DNA of 64,000 bases from Saksenaea vasiformis B4078 (GCA_000697055.1 JNDT01002281.1:1-64000); one strand, 5' to 3'; positions 11,608 to 23,831 are shown, numbered from the stretch's first letter. Numbers and translations are program-made. Notes: a model not told the origin generated them from the letters alone.

Positions 11608-12399
11608 TTAATCAGAAGCAAGACTATCCAAATCATCTGCTTCAAGATCAATTCCTAGTTCGACTTCTTCAGGTGAAGAAAAGCCATGGTTCAATGACAT
11701 AGGTGTTGTAGTGGAAGAAGGATAAGTTGCTAGTTTGTTATTGTTATTGTTGTTGTTGTTGTTGTTGTTGGGTCTAAAGGCTAAAGTCTGGGGCGGGAGC
11801 GGGTGCGGCAGCGGCGCCTGTTGTTGTTGTTGTTGTTCCTTATGGCGCCCGATCCACTGTTTCAACATTTTCTTGGCAACCATTCTACCACGTAAACGAT
11901 CTGTTGTTGCCTTGAGTTGTTCATTTTCCAACCGAGCTTCTTGTAGTTGTCGTTCCAGAACCGCGTTCTTTTCGGACAATCGTCCGATCATTTGTCTCAT
12001 CTCATTCTGTTGTTGGTTCTTTTTCTGTCGGTACTTGGCAGATGCAGTCTTGTTTCGTTGTCGACGTTCTTGCAACGTTAAAGGAGCACCAGCAGAGGAG
12101 ACAGAAGAAGCAGAAGGACCAGTGGACGTGATAGTTGACGTGAAGGATGGATGTTGATGGTGTAGTACAGAAGAGGAGGTTGAGGAAGTTGAGGTATAAG
12201 AATGAGGTGAGGAAGGCGGTGAACCCACCATATCCTTAGGTGAAGTAGGTGGTGAACGTAACATAGAAGGGTAATAATAGGTTGGAGGATGACGATGATC
12301 TTTATAGTTCATCGATGAAGGTGGCGAAGGAGGAAAGATCGGGGTGGCCATGATAGAAGCAAGAGCCATAGGTTTACCAGTATTATTTTGGTCCGTCAT
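11608..12399 (-). CDS. bZIP transcription factor, ATF4/CYS-3-like basic region
   Basis: An intronless frame of 263 residues starts at an ATG. The N-terminal 100 residues are Pro/Ser-rich with several SPP/SPS motifs. The basic region lies at about 111-130 (RRQRNKTASAKYRQKK) and contains the N-x2-A-S-x-x-(Y/F)-R signature. A leucine zipper follows at about 134-170 with leucine heptads in LSEKNAVLERQL and LENEQL. The NKTA(S/A) x YRQKK core resembles ATF4 and fungal CYS-3/Met-type regulators, which control amino-acid or sulfur metabolism. That regulatory role is an inference from the basic region only. The C-terminal half has a Gln run and an 11-residue Asn run, and the tail is acidic, as in activation domains. 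A TATA-like GCATAAATA lies upstream near 12460-12470 on the minus strand. Confidence 0.9.
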   Translation of the reverse strand: MTDQNNTGKPMALASIMATPIFPPSPPSSMNYKDHRHPPTYYYPSMLRSPPTSPKDMVGSPPSSPHSYTSTSSTSSSVLHHQHPSFTSTITSTGPSASSVSSAGAPLTLQERRQRNKTASAKYRQKKNQQQNEMRQMIGRLSEKNAVLERQLQEARLENEQLKATTDRLRGRMVAKKMLKQWIGRHKEQQQQQQAPLPHPLPPQTLAFRPNNNNNNNNNNNKLATYPSSTTTPMSLNHGFSSPEEVELGIDLEADDLDSLASD

Positions 12400-15048
12400 C
12401 TTTATTTTAGGATTTGTGAGAGCACGGTCCTCGCAGCAGGAAAGAAAAAAAGAGGGGGTATTTATGCATCCTTTAAATGCTGCAGACTACATTGGTTTTG
12501 GTTAAATTAATCTTCAACCCACTGCCTAACCTTGCGATTCTTGTCTGGCCCATGCATCTACATTTGGATAATGCATGATCCGGCCTCCCTATTTCTTGTT
12601 TCAATGGATGCAAGTACCCATCAGTTGTTGTTGTCCATCCAGATGATGGTCTCAAATGTCGTCCTCTTACAGCATGCAATCCCATGATGATGCAACTGCG
12701 TTTTATTAAACTCTATTATACTAACTTGTTTCATATGGGCAAGTGCTAAAAAAGAAAACCGTTTCTGTTCCCATGGCCGTCTTTAACTTTGACGAAACCC
12801 GGTGATACATCCTTCCTTTCCCTTAAATGTTCTTTCCGAATAACCTTCTCCTGCGGGAAAGGCAAAAAAGTGGCAACAGCACGACCTTTTTATACATCAA
12901 ATCACCTGTTCTGCAATGCCATCAGCTTGCATAGAACCCTTGATTCGACTTGTTTCACTTGTTCTTTTTCATTTAGCCTTTTCGTACTGTACATCCTATG
13001 CAGCCCATGTCATCCATAAGAAAAACACGTCCCTACAAAGTCTATTACTCCCACGGTAATCCAAACAACCCTGGAAATGAGTTTCCTCATCAAATTGCGT
13101 TTTGTTATAATGGGAACTCGAACTGGAGTTTCTGAGAAGTCCTCCCCCAAACAACAAACACCTTATCTATTTTGCACTACAAAAACACAGCTCTGTTATT
13201 TATCTATTGTGGTTTCACCATTCGGCTTGTCGGATACATCGGATGTTTTGTCGTTATAAACCTTTTTGTTTGGTTGTTTGACAGCCCATCCTACGGTCAG
13301 GCCACTTCCCCAATTCCTGCATCTTTGGGATTGAAATAGACAACATTACTGTGTTTCCGCATCGGATTCGGCTTTCTTCCCCCCTTTTTTTTTTGACATT
13401 ACCAGGATACAGAAAACTGATTTAGAACCATCAAATATGGAAGTTCAAGGTCACAATGTCTCCAAGATAATTCTCTTATTGTTTTCATGACGCAGTCTTT
13501 AAGACCGTCCCAATTGACATTTCTCAATAAAATAATTTCAATGCTAAACCACTGACAATCAATTCTTCTGTCAAACGACCTATTATATTTTATTATATTT
13601 TTACAATAAGCGTATTTCATCGAGAATTCCGTTTCATGACAGCGTGATAAAGCCATTTTGCAGAAAATTAGTCCAAGACATCATACTGTAAATCAGAAAT
13701 AACAGACATGCTTACGGGTTAGCGACGTACCCTGTATTACTCAGTTTTTTTAGAAAATGTCATCATTCACCACCAACAGAATGATCAGTGTTTGTTATCT
13801 CCTTGTTGGAAGTACAGAACTCTAACCCACGTTCATCGAAGCTTCGATAAGATTCGACAACACCTTGTGTACCTGTTTCTGTATCAAATCTCGCCAATGG
13901 ATACTAAGGACGTCAGTTCTTCACGTGTCAAGTGGGGTCATTTAGACCGTTATTGACTTCAGTCAAATTGAATCGTGATCTGGTCAAGGCTACATCTACA
14001 GTCCCGGGACTTCAACGCTGCAGGTCAAAGTCTGACAACCCATTGACTTTAAACGTCTAGGTTTTTTTAATAATGAATGCGACTTGTAATTCACCTGAGA
14101 TTGACTTGACCAACGATTGCATCCGTAGTCATTCGCCTTTTTCTTACTTTCTACAGGATGGGCGAACGAATGATCAATCATTTACCCGTGATAGACCATC
14201 TATCACAAGAGAGATTTATTATATTCTGTGTCTGTGAGCTGCGCACGACATATGATCCCCCTGCATTGCGTGCTCAAATCCAATTGCTGCTGACTGTCTC
14301 CACGGAATAACTTTCTAAAGACACTTATTTGTCTTATACAGCCTGCTTCTTGCAGATATCAGTGCACACTGAACCGGAGTTTCTTTTTCACATGGGCTAG
14401 ATTAACAACAGCACTCGCTCTCTCTCTCTCTCTCCGTCTGACAGAAGCCAGTCCATGTTCGGAACGAAATTGTTAAATACCCTCAGTGATGGCAAACCTT
14501 GTTCTACATCCCGCCCTTTTCCATTACTATGTGCGTCCAATTTTTTTAATAAGCTTATAAGAATCATTCCAAATTGACACACAGCTAAGATCTCGTCAAA
14601 AGAACGATCTAGTACCTTCCTGTCTTTGCCTTCTGTGGGTCGGGGTACCAGCATGTCCGCCTTATCAACAACTCACAGCCCCTCACGCGAATTAGTTTTC
14701 CCGACGATGCGCGCTATGAGCGACCCTAAACATCGTTTCTATTGGTGAAACATGGACTTTCCCTTTCTTTATCTAAAAGGAAAAGGATACAAATGTTTCA
14801 TGTGCTTGCCTATGATCGCATCATTGAGAGTGCTGGGGATTTACAGACCGCCTCAAGGGAAAACGTTGCCCCGGTGTTACCTTGGAAACAGTTTAAGGTC
14901 GAAAAGACGACATCAATGTGGCTTTATCAGCACCTTTATCCGGTAAGAGAGTGAACGAGGGCGCATAAAGCGATTTGCTGGCTTACTTTTTTGTTGATCT
15001 ATTCTCTCTCTCTCTCTCTTCCTCACATCTTTTACTCGGAAGAGAAGC
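12400..15048. other. Long gene-poor interval
   Basis: This holds the promoter of the bZIP gene on its left and of the MFS gene on its right. Only short frames occur. The best is a minus-strand ATG frame at 14397-14654 (85 codons, containing VLDRSFDEILAVCQFGMI), which looks coding-like but has no recognisable family and ends in a CT/GA repeat. CT-repeat tracts lie near 14411-14434 and 15002-15020, the latter just before the MFS ATG. Confidence 0.5.
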
Positions 15049-17069
15049 ATGTCACATACCGTGCCTGAAAATAGTGGGCGCCTGTACAGCCACAATTCGA
15101 CAGAATCAACCGCCACTACGGTTGGTGACAGTCCCAGACAGATGGAAGAAAATGAGGCACAGGAAAAACCGGTGGTGAATCAGCCATCCGAACCTTATAC
15201 GATCTTCTCGCATAAAAAGTTAATGGTTATCGTTGTCATTACATCCTATGCGGGTATGCTTTCATCTTTATCGGCCAATATTTATTTTCCTGCACTTAAT
15301 GCGATCCAGAAAGTGAGCTAATTCGCTATCGCATACTGAACAGTGCATTGATGATCTTTCTCTCTTAGGATATGAATACGACAACGGAACTGGTTAATTT
15401 AACAGTGACAACGTACATGGTAATTGAAATTGTTGCCAAAAAAGACAATGATTTCAGATGGAGACATAACCAAATATACACTTATAGATCTTCCAAGGCA
15501 TTTCACCCGCCTTTTGGGGTTCATTAGCGGATGTATGGGGACGTCGACCTGTTTATCTGATTACCTTGGTTATCTATACGGGTGCTTGTATTGGTTTAGC
15601 ACTTGCACCTGTCTACTGGTTATTATTGGTCCTACGTATGCTGCAAGCTTTTGGATCCAGCTCTGTGATCGCCATTGGTAACAAGTTTCTTGCTGTTGGC
15701 TTTGCATTCCGTTATGCTGATAAAAATTTATATGTGCAGGTGCGGGTGTAATCGGTGACATTGCAGTACCTTCCAGGTTTGACATTATTCATTGCGTTAA
15801 ACAAAAATTCCTCGACTAACCAATCTTTTTTTTTCTGTGAACGCCAGGCGGGGTACATTCTTCGGTATGTACACGACCGGTCAATTTGTTGGACCAATCA
15901 TTGGTCCTGTTTTGGGCGGCATTATCTCTCAAGAATTGTCGTGGCGGTAAATCAAAAAAAATTACTCTTAAAATGAATTGAGTACCCTGATGACCTTTAA
16001 TTTTTTTTATAGTTGGAACTTTTGGATTCTGCTTATCATTGGCGCCACCGTGTTTATCAGTATCTTTTTCTTTGTTCCCGAAACGCTCCGGTCACTTGTT
16101 GGTAATGGCTCCGGTTATGCTAACCCGACGCCATCGCAATGGATCCAACGACGTCTGCAACGAAAACAAGGAACTGAACTACCTGCCTCGTCGGCCCAAG
16201 CCAGCCGATTTCTCCGTTTGCCAAACTTCGCGCGTCCCTTTGGTTACTTCCTGCAGCTTGACCTAGCGCTGGCGTTGATCTACAATGGACTTCACTATGC
16301 AGGCTTTTATTGCTACTTGACCTCGACAACCAAACTCTTTTCAGAGCATTATAACCTTACCGAACTCCAGATCGGCTTGTGTTTCCTGAGCCAGGGGGTA
16401 GGCTGTGTTATCGGATCCATAGCTGAGGGTAAAATCCTAGATCGTGATTTCAGGATCACAGCCGAGAAGAGCGGTGTTCCCTACAAAAAAGGCGCCGGTC
16501 AGATTCCGCTTGAATTTCCGATCTATCGAGCACGACTGCGCACGATGTGGATGCCTGCCGCCTTGCTACAAGCAGTGACACTGATTTATGGTTGGTGTAT
16601 CCACGTCGGTGCACATCTCGCAGTAATTCTAGTCCTTCAGCTGTTAGGTAAAGCAAAAAAAAAAGAAGAAAAGCTTAAAGCAAGAGGATGAGTCTAATCT
16701 AATTTTTAATACTTCACAGCTGGTTACTCGCTGACAAGTTTAATGACTGTGTTTCAGACACTATTAATTGATCTGTACCCGGGTAAAGGTGCATCCATCA
16801 CAGCATCCATTAATTTGGCACGATGTATACTGGGGTAAAAGTTTTTCTCATGCGTTGATTGGCAAAAAGAAACTCATCCCTTTTCTTTTTTTAGTGCTGT
16901 GGCCACAGTTTCTATCGACCCGGGAATAGAAGGCGTCGGCGTTGGTTGGATGTTTACTATTGTGGGCCTCATTTTAATTGCCTCTAACATTCTATTATTT
17001 ATTCTTCTAAAATCTGGTCCACGATGGAGGCAGCGACGAGCAGAGAAAGAAGCATCTCAAAAATCATAA
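15049..17069 (+). CDS. MFS drug:H+ antiporter (DHA1, Qdr/Aqr1/Flr1 type)
   Basis: Eight exons give 521 residues: 15049-15312, 15369-15419, 15488-15677, 15740-15776, 15848-15946, 16013-16647, 16720-16834, 16895-17069. A hydrophilic N-terminus of about 55 residues precedes TM1 (LMVIVVITSYAGML). Motif A between TM2 and TM3 is visible as GSLADVWGRRP. Motif B appears as LRMLQAFGSS. The antiporter motif C in TM5 appears as GPIIGPVLGG. The central loop is long and basic (RRLQRKQG), typical of the 12-TM DHA1 group. These proteins export small toxic compounds at the plasma membrane using the proton gradient, but the substrate cannot be read from sequence. The start is the first ATG in frame, just after a CT-rich tract. 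The protein ends in a basic tail rich in R, K and E. Confidence 0.93.
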
Positions 17070-17999
17070 TGCATACCGTTAATTCATGTTATAACTTCAA
17101 TTGAACGTTTTTTTACATCACCTAGATTCTGTTTACTGAATGGATTTTAACGCTACTCTATATAAATTTTGCGTCCATCAAGAGCCAGGTTTGGGCTAAT
17201 GTGCGGATAAAATATGCGATTATCATATATAAACTGGCAATAAAATAATACTCTACTAACATCAATTTCGTCCCCAGATGAAGGATGTAAGAATGAGCGA
17301 CACCTGTGCATACAAATGGATATCGTTTCACTTCCGAATGTGATAAGAAGGAGCTCACTCAGCCAAGGTGGTTCCGAACAGAGATCTCGTAGGCTAAAAT
17401 ATAAACATGGAGAATGAATGATCCTGTATACGTTTTGAAGACCTGTCATCCCTTACCGGGATCTTTTTATGAAAGAACAAATCCAAAGAAAAACGAAAAA
17501 GGAAATCCATGTGTCTCTTTCAATACAGATCATTTTGGGTGGAACCTGTCCTTATCATGAGACATTTTTACTGCTTCTGATGAGATCCTGGGAATACATC
17601 ACTGAAGTCCCTCAATGCAAGACTCTGGTTATCCAGGCACGAAATATTCCTTGGATTGTCGCAAAATGAACTATCATACTTCTCAGTGCGAAGACGCGTC
17701 ACTTTCCGGTGCAACAGCTAATCGAAGCTTTTATTGAATTTTTTAGATGACGGCGAGCGCGTCGCTAATTAAGCATGTCCGCCCTAGTCCGGTCTGAAAG
17801 AAGATGAATGGGGAAAAAAAGCCCTTTGTAGCAAAGGGGAAAAAAGGCAAAAGCAAAGGGAAAAGATCTGTAGATGAAGCGCGAGGAGAGGAAGGGCGGA
17901 AGGATCTCTTCGGGTGGGGTAGACGTGAGAGATAGTAGAGGGAGAAGCGTAAAAGGAAGAAAAGGGAAAAGATAGGGAGCGGGATCAAGTCGTAGGTGG
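17070..17999. other. Intergenic, purine-rich on the right
   Basis: No gene was supported between the MFS stop and the decayed coding stretch. From about 17810 to 18020 the plus strand is strongly purine-rich (AG/GGA tracts). This creates Pro/Ser/Leu-rich minus frames that look like composition artefacts. Confidence 0.4.
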
Positions 18000-18470
18000 A
18001 GAGGGAGAGGGAGAGGGACGCATAAGCCATTGGAAGAAATCCGTGGTAGCTCTGGATGGGCCAAGCTGATCCTCGATGAATTGGTCTGGTGAATGCGTAA
18101 GGCGGTCGATGGACTTGAGGATATCACAGAGGATGGACCATGTGGTTTACCAGTATTGTCGTTGGCTGGATTTGCGCAGTTGGCGGGTGGGGAGTTGATC
18201 CAGGACAAATGAGGTCGGGTCGAGGATTACCACCGGAACGTTGAGGCGGCGATGGGCTTGCAGGTAAAAGATGGCATGGGAGCGGCTAAGTCACGAATTC
18301 AGGGAGCAATTGCGACAAAGTCAGGGCTTCTCACTAGGCATCCAGCTGAGACGCCAGCGAATGCAACAGCTACGTCCTTGTCTGGTCATAGAGAGCCAGG
18401 GGGTCGATCTGCAGCGCTGGTCGGCAGGCAGACTACAGGCCTGTGCAAAAGCTATTCAATAAACAGTAAT
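18000..18470 (-). pseudogene. Decayed protein-coding fragment, family not recognised
   Basis: One minus-strand frame reads like a protein over about 90 codons, with SHAIFYLQAHRRLNVPVVIL, then DPTSFVLDQLPTRQLR and CDILKSIDRLTHSPDQFIED. It is interrupted by a TAA after QRQYW and by further stops upstream, where IDPLALYDQTRT and EALTLSQLLPEF appear in neighbouring frames. Base composition is more GC-rich than the flanks. Splicing out the stops would need non-standard sites, so a pseudogene is the simplest reading. No function is proposed. Confidence 0.4.
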
Positions 18471-19491
18471 GCTTGAGTACCATCATGCTTGCCCCGAAGG
18501 GCCAGGGCCACACCTTTGTGCTACCTTGCTGCTGCATCTGGCAGTTGTCGTTTAATGATGACTTGGCCACGTTTAGATTTTTACGACTGCAGAGGAATTG
18601 AAGTGATGTAAGGTCTTGTGATCTATTGCGGAACTTCGGAGTAAAAGACATCTACTTCTGTGATGGGCAGCAAATTCTCTTCCAAACAGAGGTCATGCAA
18701 GTTCAAACAACAGACAAAAAGCACATCCGTATCGGGACGTCTTTTATGGGACAAAGTCGAAGATTCATGCATCTCTTTGAATATCCGTCACACCTTACTA
18801 AGTGGCACATCTCTAGGGTCAAGGTACTCCCAACTTTGGCATGCCTTTTGTGCTTAAAAGGAATCATATGTCTTACTGTCAAAGTATGGGAGAATCGGGA
18901 CGAGCATATAGCACAACGCCAATTTGGACAATAAAAGAGGTTATATAAAAGGAAATGTGTGATCAAATGATGTCCGATAAGCACCGAATCAGGTATCCCT
19001 TTGTGGGCATGAACGACGGTCCTGGAGTTGCATAAGGAGTCACTAGTACTTCTTCTTTCTTTAGAACGAACTCAAGATTTTGATGGGGGTGGTAAAGGAG
19101 AGGAGAAGAAGCCGTTAATGCAACTCACAATCATGTCGAATACTTGCCCAACGAGTCATTTCATTTTTGAAAGAATAACGGAAGAGATGAGCTAGTTTTA
19201 TGTTTCTGAGTAAATGTCAATATCTCTAAGAATAGCATTTAGCGTCAAGTTCTATCGTATACACCATGGTTGCGGATAACGCATCCACCGACTTCCAAAG
19301 TCGCTTCGAGGTGCGTCTAAACTGAACTCGAAGCTCATCTTAATTTGATTGTCAAATTATCATCTAAAGTGGTCCCATATGAGAAACTGGCTCCTTTACA
19401 GCGCAAACAGTTCATTTGCAATAAGCGTCAAGCGCTGCTTACTGAACTGTGTTCTACAAAATCGTATGCGCTGCTCGGAGTCCAATGATTA
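18471..19491. other. Intergenic with a possible small open stretch before the BRCT gene
   Basis: No firm gene was found. Between 19327 and 19488 an open frame (containing EKLAPLQRKQFICNKRQALL) reads up to a TGA lying one codon before the ATG of the BRCT gene, in the same frame. It may be an unrecognised upstream exon or a separate small protein. Confidence 0.35.
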
Positions 19492-20370
19492 ATGGGACGT
19501 CGTGACTTGCATCATTCGTTACTTCCACTACTTCTTCTTCTCATGACGTTACGTCAAAATGATCCCAACTTCTTTCGATTTAAGTCCAAAGCGCCACGGC
19601 AGCGACGTCGCGTAACTAAATCTCGACCGTCAAATAATCGTCAGTTGATTTCCATTTTATCGCCGCGGTTGCAACAAGCCCCTGAGAAACCTCACGTCTT
19701 GGAGGGCATCGTTCTTTTTATTGACAAGTCCGTGTTTGACGGTGAAAGCATAAGCCGACGTGCAGAAGAATTAGGAGCTACCGTTAAGGCAGTGTTTGAT
19801 AACAAAGTAACCCATGTTGTCCATGGGATTGATCCGTCGGCGGACTCAAGAGTACGACCGTATATGGCACGCATCATTGAAAATAATGTGCACGTCGTTT
19901 CCGCAGCATGGATAGACGACTGTTATACACAGGAACGACGAGTAGAGGAGACGTGTTTGCCTCATAGCATTGGAGGTCCGACAGTCAGAGCTGTCCAAAG
20001 TGATAATAATCCATTTGATATTGATCAAGAGGACCTCATGTCATCTGACGATGAAGAGAGTAGTATTCCTACTGCAGTGACATCGCCACAAATCTCCGAA
20101 TCATCACATACTAGCTATGCTCCTGTATCATCTTTAGAAGATGACAGTAATGAATTGACGCAGAAAAAACAAGAACGTTTGGAGAAGATAGCGGTGATAC
20201 TGGAGTCTGTTCGCAAAACAAGACAGAAAGAAGAAGAAAAGAAAAGAAAAGCTCGTATGCTTCCACCTACGACGACACCTGACCCAAGAGCTAAAAACAC
20301 ATTGCTTGCGCGCGAAGAAAGAGTGGATATATGGTATGACGAACAATCAGTATCTCTTGGCAGTAGATAG
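19492..20370 (+). CDS. BRCT-domain protein, TopBP1/Rad4(Dpb11)-like repeat
   Basis: This is an intronless 292-residue frame. A basic N-terminus (SKAPRQRRRVTKSRP) precedes one BRCT domain at about residues 68-158. Key features are the glycine turn in EELGATVKAVFD, VTHVVHG, and VHVVSAAWIDDCY with the conserved Trp at 140, ending HSIGG. The pattern most resembles the central BRCT repeats of TopBP1/Dpb11/Rad4, which bind phosphoproteins in replication initiation and checkpoint signalling. An acidic serine-rich linker (SSDDEE), a coiled-coil Lys/Glu stretch at about 225-260 and a short tail follow. With a single BRCT, this is either a short family member or the 3' part of a longer gene whose upstream exons are not recognised. 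The same frame is open before a TGA two codons upstream of this ATG. Confidence 0.75.
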   Translation: MGRRDLHHSLLPLLLLLMTLRQNDPNFFRFKSKAPRQRRRVTKSRPSNNRQLISILSPRLQQAPEKPHVLEGIVLFIDKSVFDGESISRRAEELGATVKAVFDNKVTHVVHGIDPSADSRVRPYMARIIENNVHVVSAAWIDDCYTQERRVEETCLPHSIGGPTVRAVQSDNNPFDIDQEDLMSSDDEESSIPTAVTSPQISESSHTSYAPVSSLEDDSNELTQKKQERLEKIAVILESVRKTRQKEEEKKRKARMLPPTTTPDPRAKNTLLAREERVDIWYDEQSVSLGSR

Positions 20371-21471
20371 ATTTATATCAATTCATATTGCGACTGTGTA
20401 TATTCCATTCCTTACTTAAACCCATGTATAAATTATATGATTCTATTATTATTATTAGTCAAGAAGAAGAAGAAGAAGAGTGGGATACTACATTGATTTG
20501 AACAGGAATCAATGATATCAGATGACTACAATAATCTTATTCATTGTACCAATATATCTTGACTATGTAGTTGCGTATATCTAGTAGTATAGAAGTTGTA
20601 TTAGCATGTTACTACAGTGTTCTTTTTGTCTGCGGTGTCTAGAAACAAGGTAGGACATAGAAAAAAGGAAGAGATTAGGGAATTCTAACAGTGTGTAAAT
20701 TTTTGGTTTCACATGGACAACCAAAGGGGTGTGTTTTTGCGCTATTCATTATAAAAAAAGAAGGAAGATTTCTATACTAGTAAGAGAGGAGAAGTTATAA
20801 TGTGAGAGACAGAGAGACAGAGATAGAGAGACAAGTAGTAGAGGGGAGATAGAGAGAAGGACTGTACTTTTTTATTTCATTTGATAGCCAGCCAATAGAC
20901 TGAACGCTACTCTCTTTCTCTTCTCTCATTTTTTTTTTTTTTGGCTGGAAAATTTTAAAGACAATTGCCTTTTTCCGCTTCCCAAATTTCTCGACTGCTA
21001 AGTAGTTATTTGAAGCTTCCCTCATTTTGACTCGGCAGCAAAGGTGAGCTTCCCATGACAATACTAGAATACCTTAAAGAGACAATGGGCAATGTGAAAG
21101 GAATCTACCTTTCTCTTCTTTTCTTTTGACAATGTCTGATGCAACCATAAGACGACTGATTCCTTTCTTGTCGTGATTCTCTCTACTTGCTTGAAACCAA
21201 CTTATGTTACAACAAGTGGCGTGCATGGTCACCAGATAAACAAACCCCATTTACTAGTGATTTTTAGATAGTAATGATACCTATGGAGAAAGGGAAAAAG
21301 AGAAAGGATCGACCATGACGGCTAATAGGATCTTTTATAGAAAGGAAGAACTTCTCAATCATTGTCTCTTCTTTTACTATTTTCTTATCTCCGGGTGTAT
21401 ATTAAACATGTAAGTTTTTTACACCTTCTATTCTTTTCTAATGTATTATCTATTAGATCCAACCTACAAGG
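20371..21471. other. Intergenic with simple repeats and a probable 5'UTR intron
   Basis: ATT and AAG trinucleotide tracts lie at 20443-20479, and GAGA tracts at 20800-20855. Around 21409-21456 the sequence AACATGTAAGT ... TATTAG looks like an intron in the leader of the PHD gene. No gene was supported. Confidence 0.4.
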
Positions 21472-23328
21472 ATGAATGACCGTGTGACAAGGTCTAGTTC
21501 TCCCATTCAAGAACCACGAACTCCCTCTTCCAGATCACATTCACCCACCGTTGATGGCCATCCCTTCAAAAAACAAAAAACATTTGATCTAGACATGTAA
21601 TTCCTTTCCCTCTTAGAAATAATAACTGACTCTCTAACTTAGTAACGAACATCATCCCGCAAGAAGAAAAGGAACAAGCCCACGGAAATCTCAACTAGAA
21701 AATGGCTTAGATGAAGGAAGGGTAAATGGTTTCATCCTACTAAAGGACTCGTTTGATCATTAACTATATCTATTTCATTAGAATAATGATTATTGTACTG
21801 CTTGTGGTGGTGCTGGAAGATTCTTATGCTGTGATGCATGTCCCAAAGCTTTTCATTTTACCTGTGTTGAACCCCCCATGGACGTAGCGGACGTCGAAAA
21901 TTTGAAAGACAAATGGTTCTGTCGTGAATGTAGTTATAAACAACAGCAGGTTAGTCTTCCTTCTGATTCTCTTCCTTGTTGCTAAATGCTAGTTTTATAG
22001 GGAATCATCACCACAAAGCCGGGTCTGTTTCAAAAACTAATGGAAGACTTACTTCAAAAAAATCCTAAATCATTTCAATTACCTGAAGATATTCGTACAT
22101 TTTTTGAAGGAGGTAAAAGCTCTCTTTTATCGGCAATATCTTTTGACTTTTTTTTTCATTAGTGTCAACCAATCGCATGGGTGAATATGTAGATTCGACA
22201 TCTGTAAAGCCTGTAAAATACAAGTAACGTATTCCTCCTGCATCTGGCGTCGAAATGAACCAATTCTTCTTGTAGTAGGAACGGCCTTCCTGAAGAACCC
22301 GACTACCATCAATTACGAGATAGGAATGGAAAGTTTATTATCTGTTTCCGATGTAGGAAGACAGCACTGGTCAAACCAATCATTTCATGCGATTACTGTC
22401 CTTTGTACTGGCATATGGACTGTCTCAACCCTCCTATGGCTGCCCCACCCAATCTGGCTAGAAAATGGATGTGTCCTAACCACGTAGAACACGCACTGGT
22501 AATGTCTAATCTTACCATTGAAACCATTTCCTGACTTTAAAAAAAATATTATCTCACAGCCGTTGACACGGCGACAAAGGAAGCCAGTGATAATCGATTC
22601 TGTGTATCCTTGCACAGCCAATAACGGCGATATCGAGATCATTACCGACGACTCCGACGAGGATATCGTGAGTGAAAGTGCTTCGGAGGAAGAAATGGAC
22701 GAAGAGGACATAGAAAAGGTGCTTTCATACGGTGGGCTGGTCTACCGACTACCAGCTAAGGCCATTAAACTGGATTTCATGGACTACGCCAAAAGGTAAC
22801 GAGAAGAAATCTATCTTCTTGGCATATTAAAAAGAAAGAAAATCATAAGACTTAGAAAGGACAACAACACAGCTCTATCGTCAAAATGTAAAGAACCAGT
22901 AAAATCACCACAACAACCGGTGACGAACGGTACAAAAAATGTAACCGAAGAAGAAGCCCGAGAGGTATTTAAAAAAAATAGAGGTGAAGCTTAATGCTTC
23001 TTATCTTGACATCTATTCTCTAGTGGCTTGAAGGTTTAGCGAGGTTCCAAACGAGCGTTGCGGAGTATCTTAAGGACGACTTGGCAAGTCCAGAAGGCGC
23101 AGGTTTACGCATGCTTGTACGAGCCGCTCTGGTAAATCCTATCAAATCAGCCATCAGCGCAATTGTTACTCAGCTTGCTAATCTTTTTAGAATGAGGAAT
23201 CATCATCATCACTCCTACAACCAAAGGTGCAAATTGACGAACGACGGTACCAAAAATGCCTTGCCATTGAAAAATTGATGCAACTCAAGGGAGAAGATAC
23301 GCTCATGAGGATATTAACGAAAGATTAA
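21472..23328 (+). CDS. RCO1: Double PHD-finger protein, Rco1-like subunit of the Rpd3S deacetylase complex
   Basis: Ten exons give 452 residues: 21472-21596, 21643-21721, 21782-21949, 22001-22112, 22163-22223, 22276-22498, 22560-22795, 22856-22964, 23024-23131, 23191-23328. PHD1 at about 70-120 shows CTACGGAGRFLCCDACPKAF and ends WFCREC. It is followed by FQKLMEDLLQKNPKSF and the segment LPEDIRTFFEGV, which match the region after PHD1 in Rco1. PHD2 at about 200-255 shows CFRCRKTALVKPIISCDYC and WHMDCLNPP, ending WMCPNH. The order PHD, SID-like linker, PHD is typical of Rco1 (yeast) and PHF12. These proteins join Eaf3/MRG15 and Sin3-Rpd3 and suppress cryptic transcription in gene bodies. The protein is shorter than yeast Rco1 (about 680). 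An acidic stretch (residues about 280-305) follows PHD2. Confidence 0.88.
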
Positions 23329-23831
23329 CAGTCGAAAAAAAAAAGCACAAAGATAACCCTCTTTCTTTCTTTCTTTCTTTCTTTTCCTCTCGTACTATCT
23401 TTTTCTGCTCCACTTCATTAACAAATGCATTCATTCCATCTGCATCGAAAGAACAAACAAAACAAAAAAGTCGCTATATTGAACGTACAAATCACTATGT
23501 CTTTTTTTCCCCTCTTCTTAGCATCTACTTTAACACATTCCCTTATCCCCGTTTAAACTTCTTTTTTTTTTTTTTATCTTTGCTCTTTTTTTTTATTATT
23601 TTATTTCTTATTGTACATATGTATAAATCATGCCGAAGTGAAGGAAGAGGTTGTTTCCGTCATTGTGCATATCTCTTGCATGATTAAGTTTTTCGATGTT
23701 ATTCGTTGGTCAATGACATGTATTCACGAGTGATATTCTCGTTTGCCGTACATCTTCATGTGTATGTATATAGTTTAAGCATGATTTCCCGGCGTAAATT
23801 TAGATAGTACTGAGAGAGTTGCCGAAGTTCA
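23329..23831. other. Convergent intergenic gap, T-rich
   Basis: The 3' ends of the PHD gene and SSU72 face each other here. A CTTT repeat (about 23360-23383) and poly-T runs (23560-23600) are present. No gene was seen. Confidence 0.5.

Noticed and set aside
11735..12157. Leu/Cys-rich plus-strand frame
   Set aside because: Antisense of the Asn and Gln codon runs and basic region of the bZIP gene.
17743..18030. Pro/Ser/Phe-rich minus-strand frame
   Set aside because: Explained by a purine-rich plus strand. Only the part beyond 18000 has protein-like content.
23356..23600. CTTT and poly-T tracts considered as a CRISPR-like or satellite array
   Set aside because: Simple sequence without spacers. 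It is typical of fungal 3' regions.
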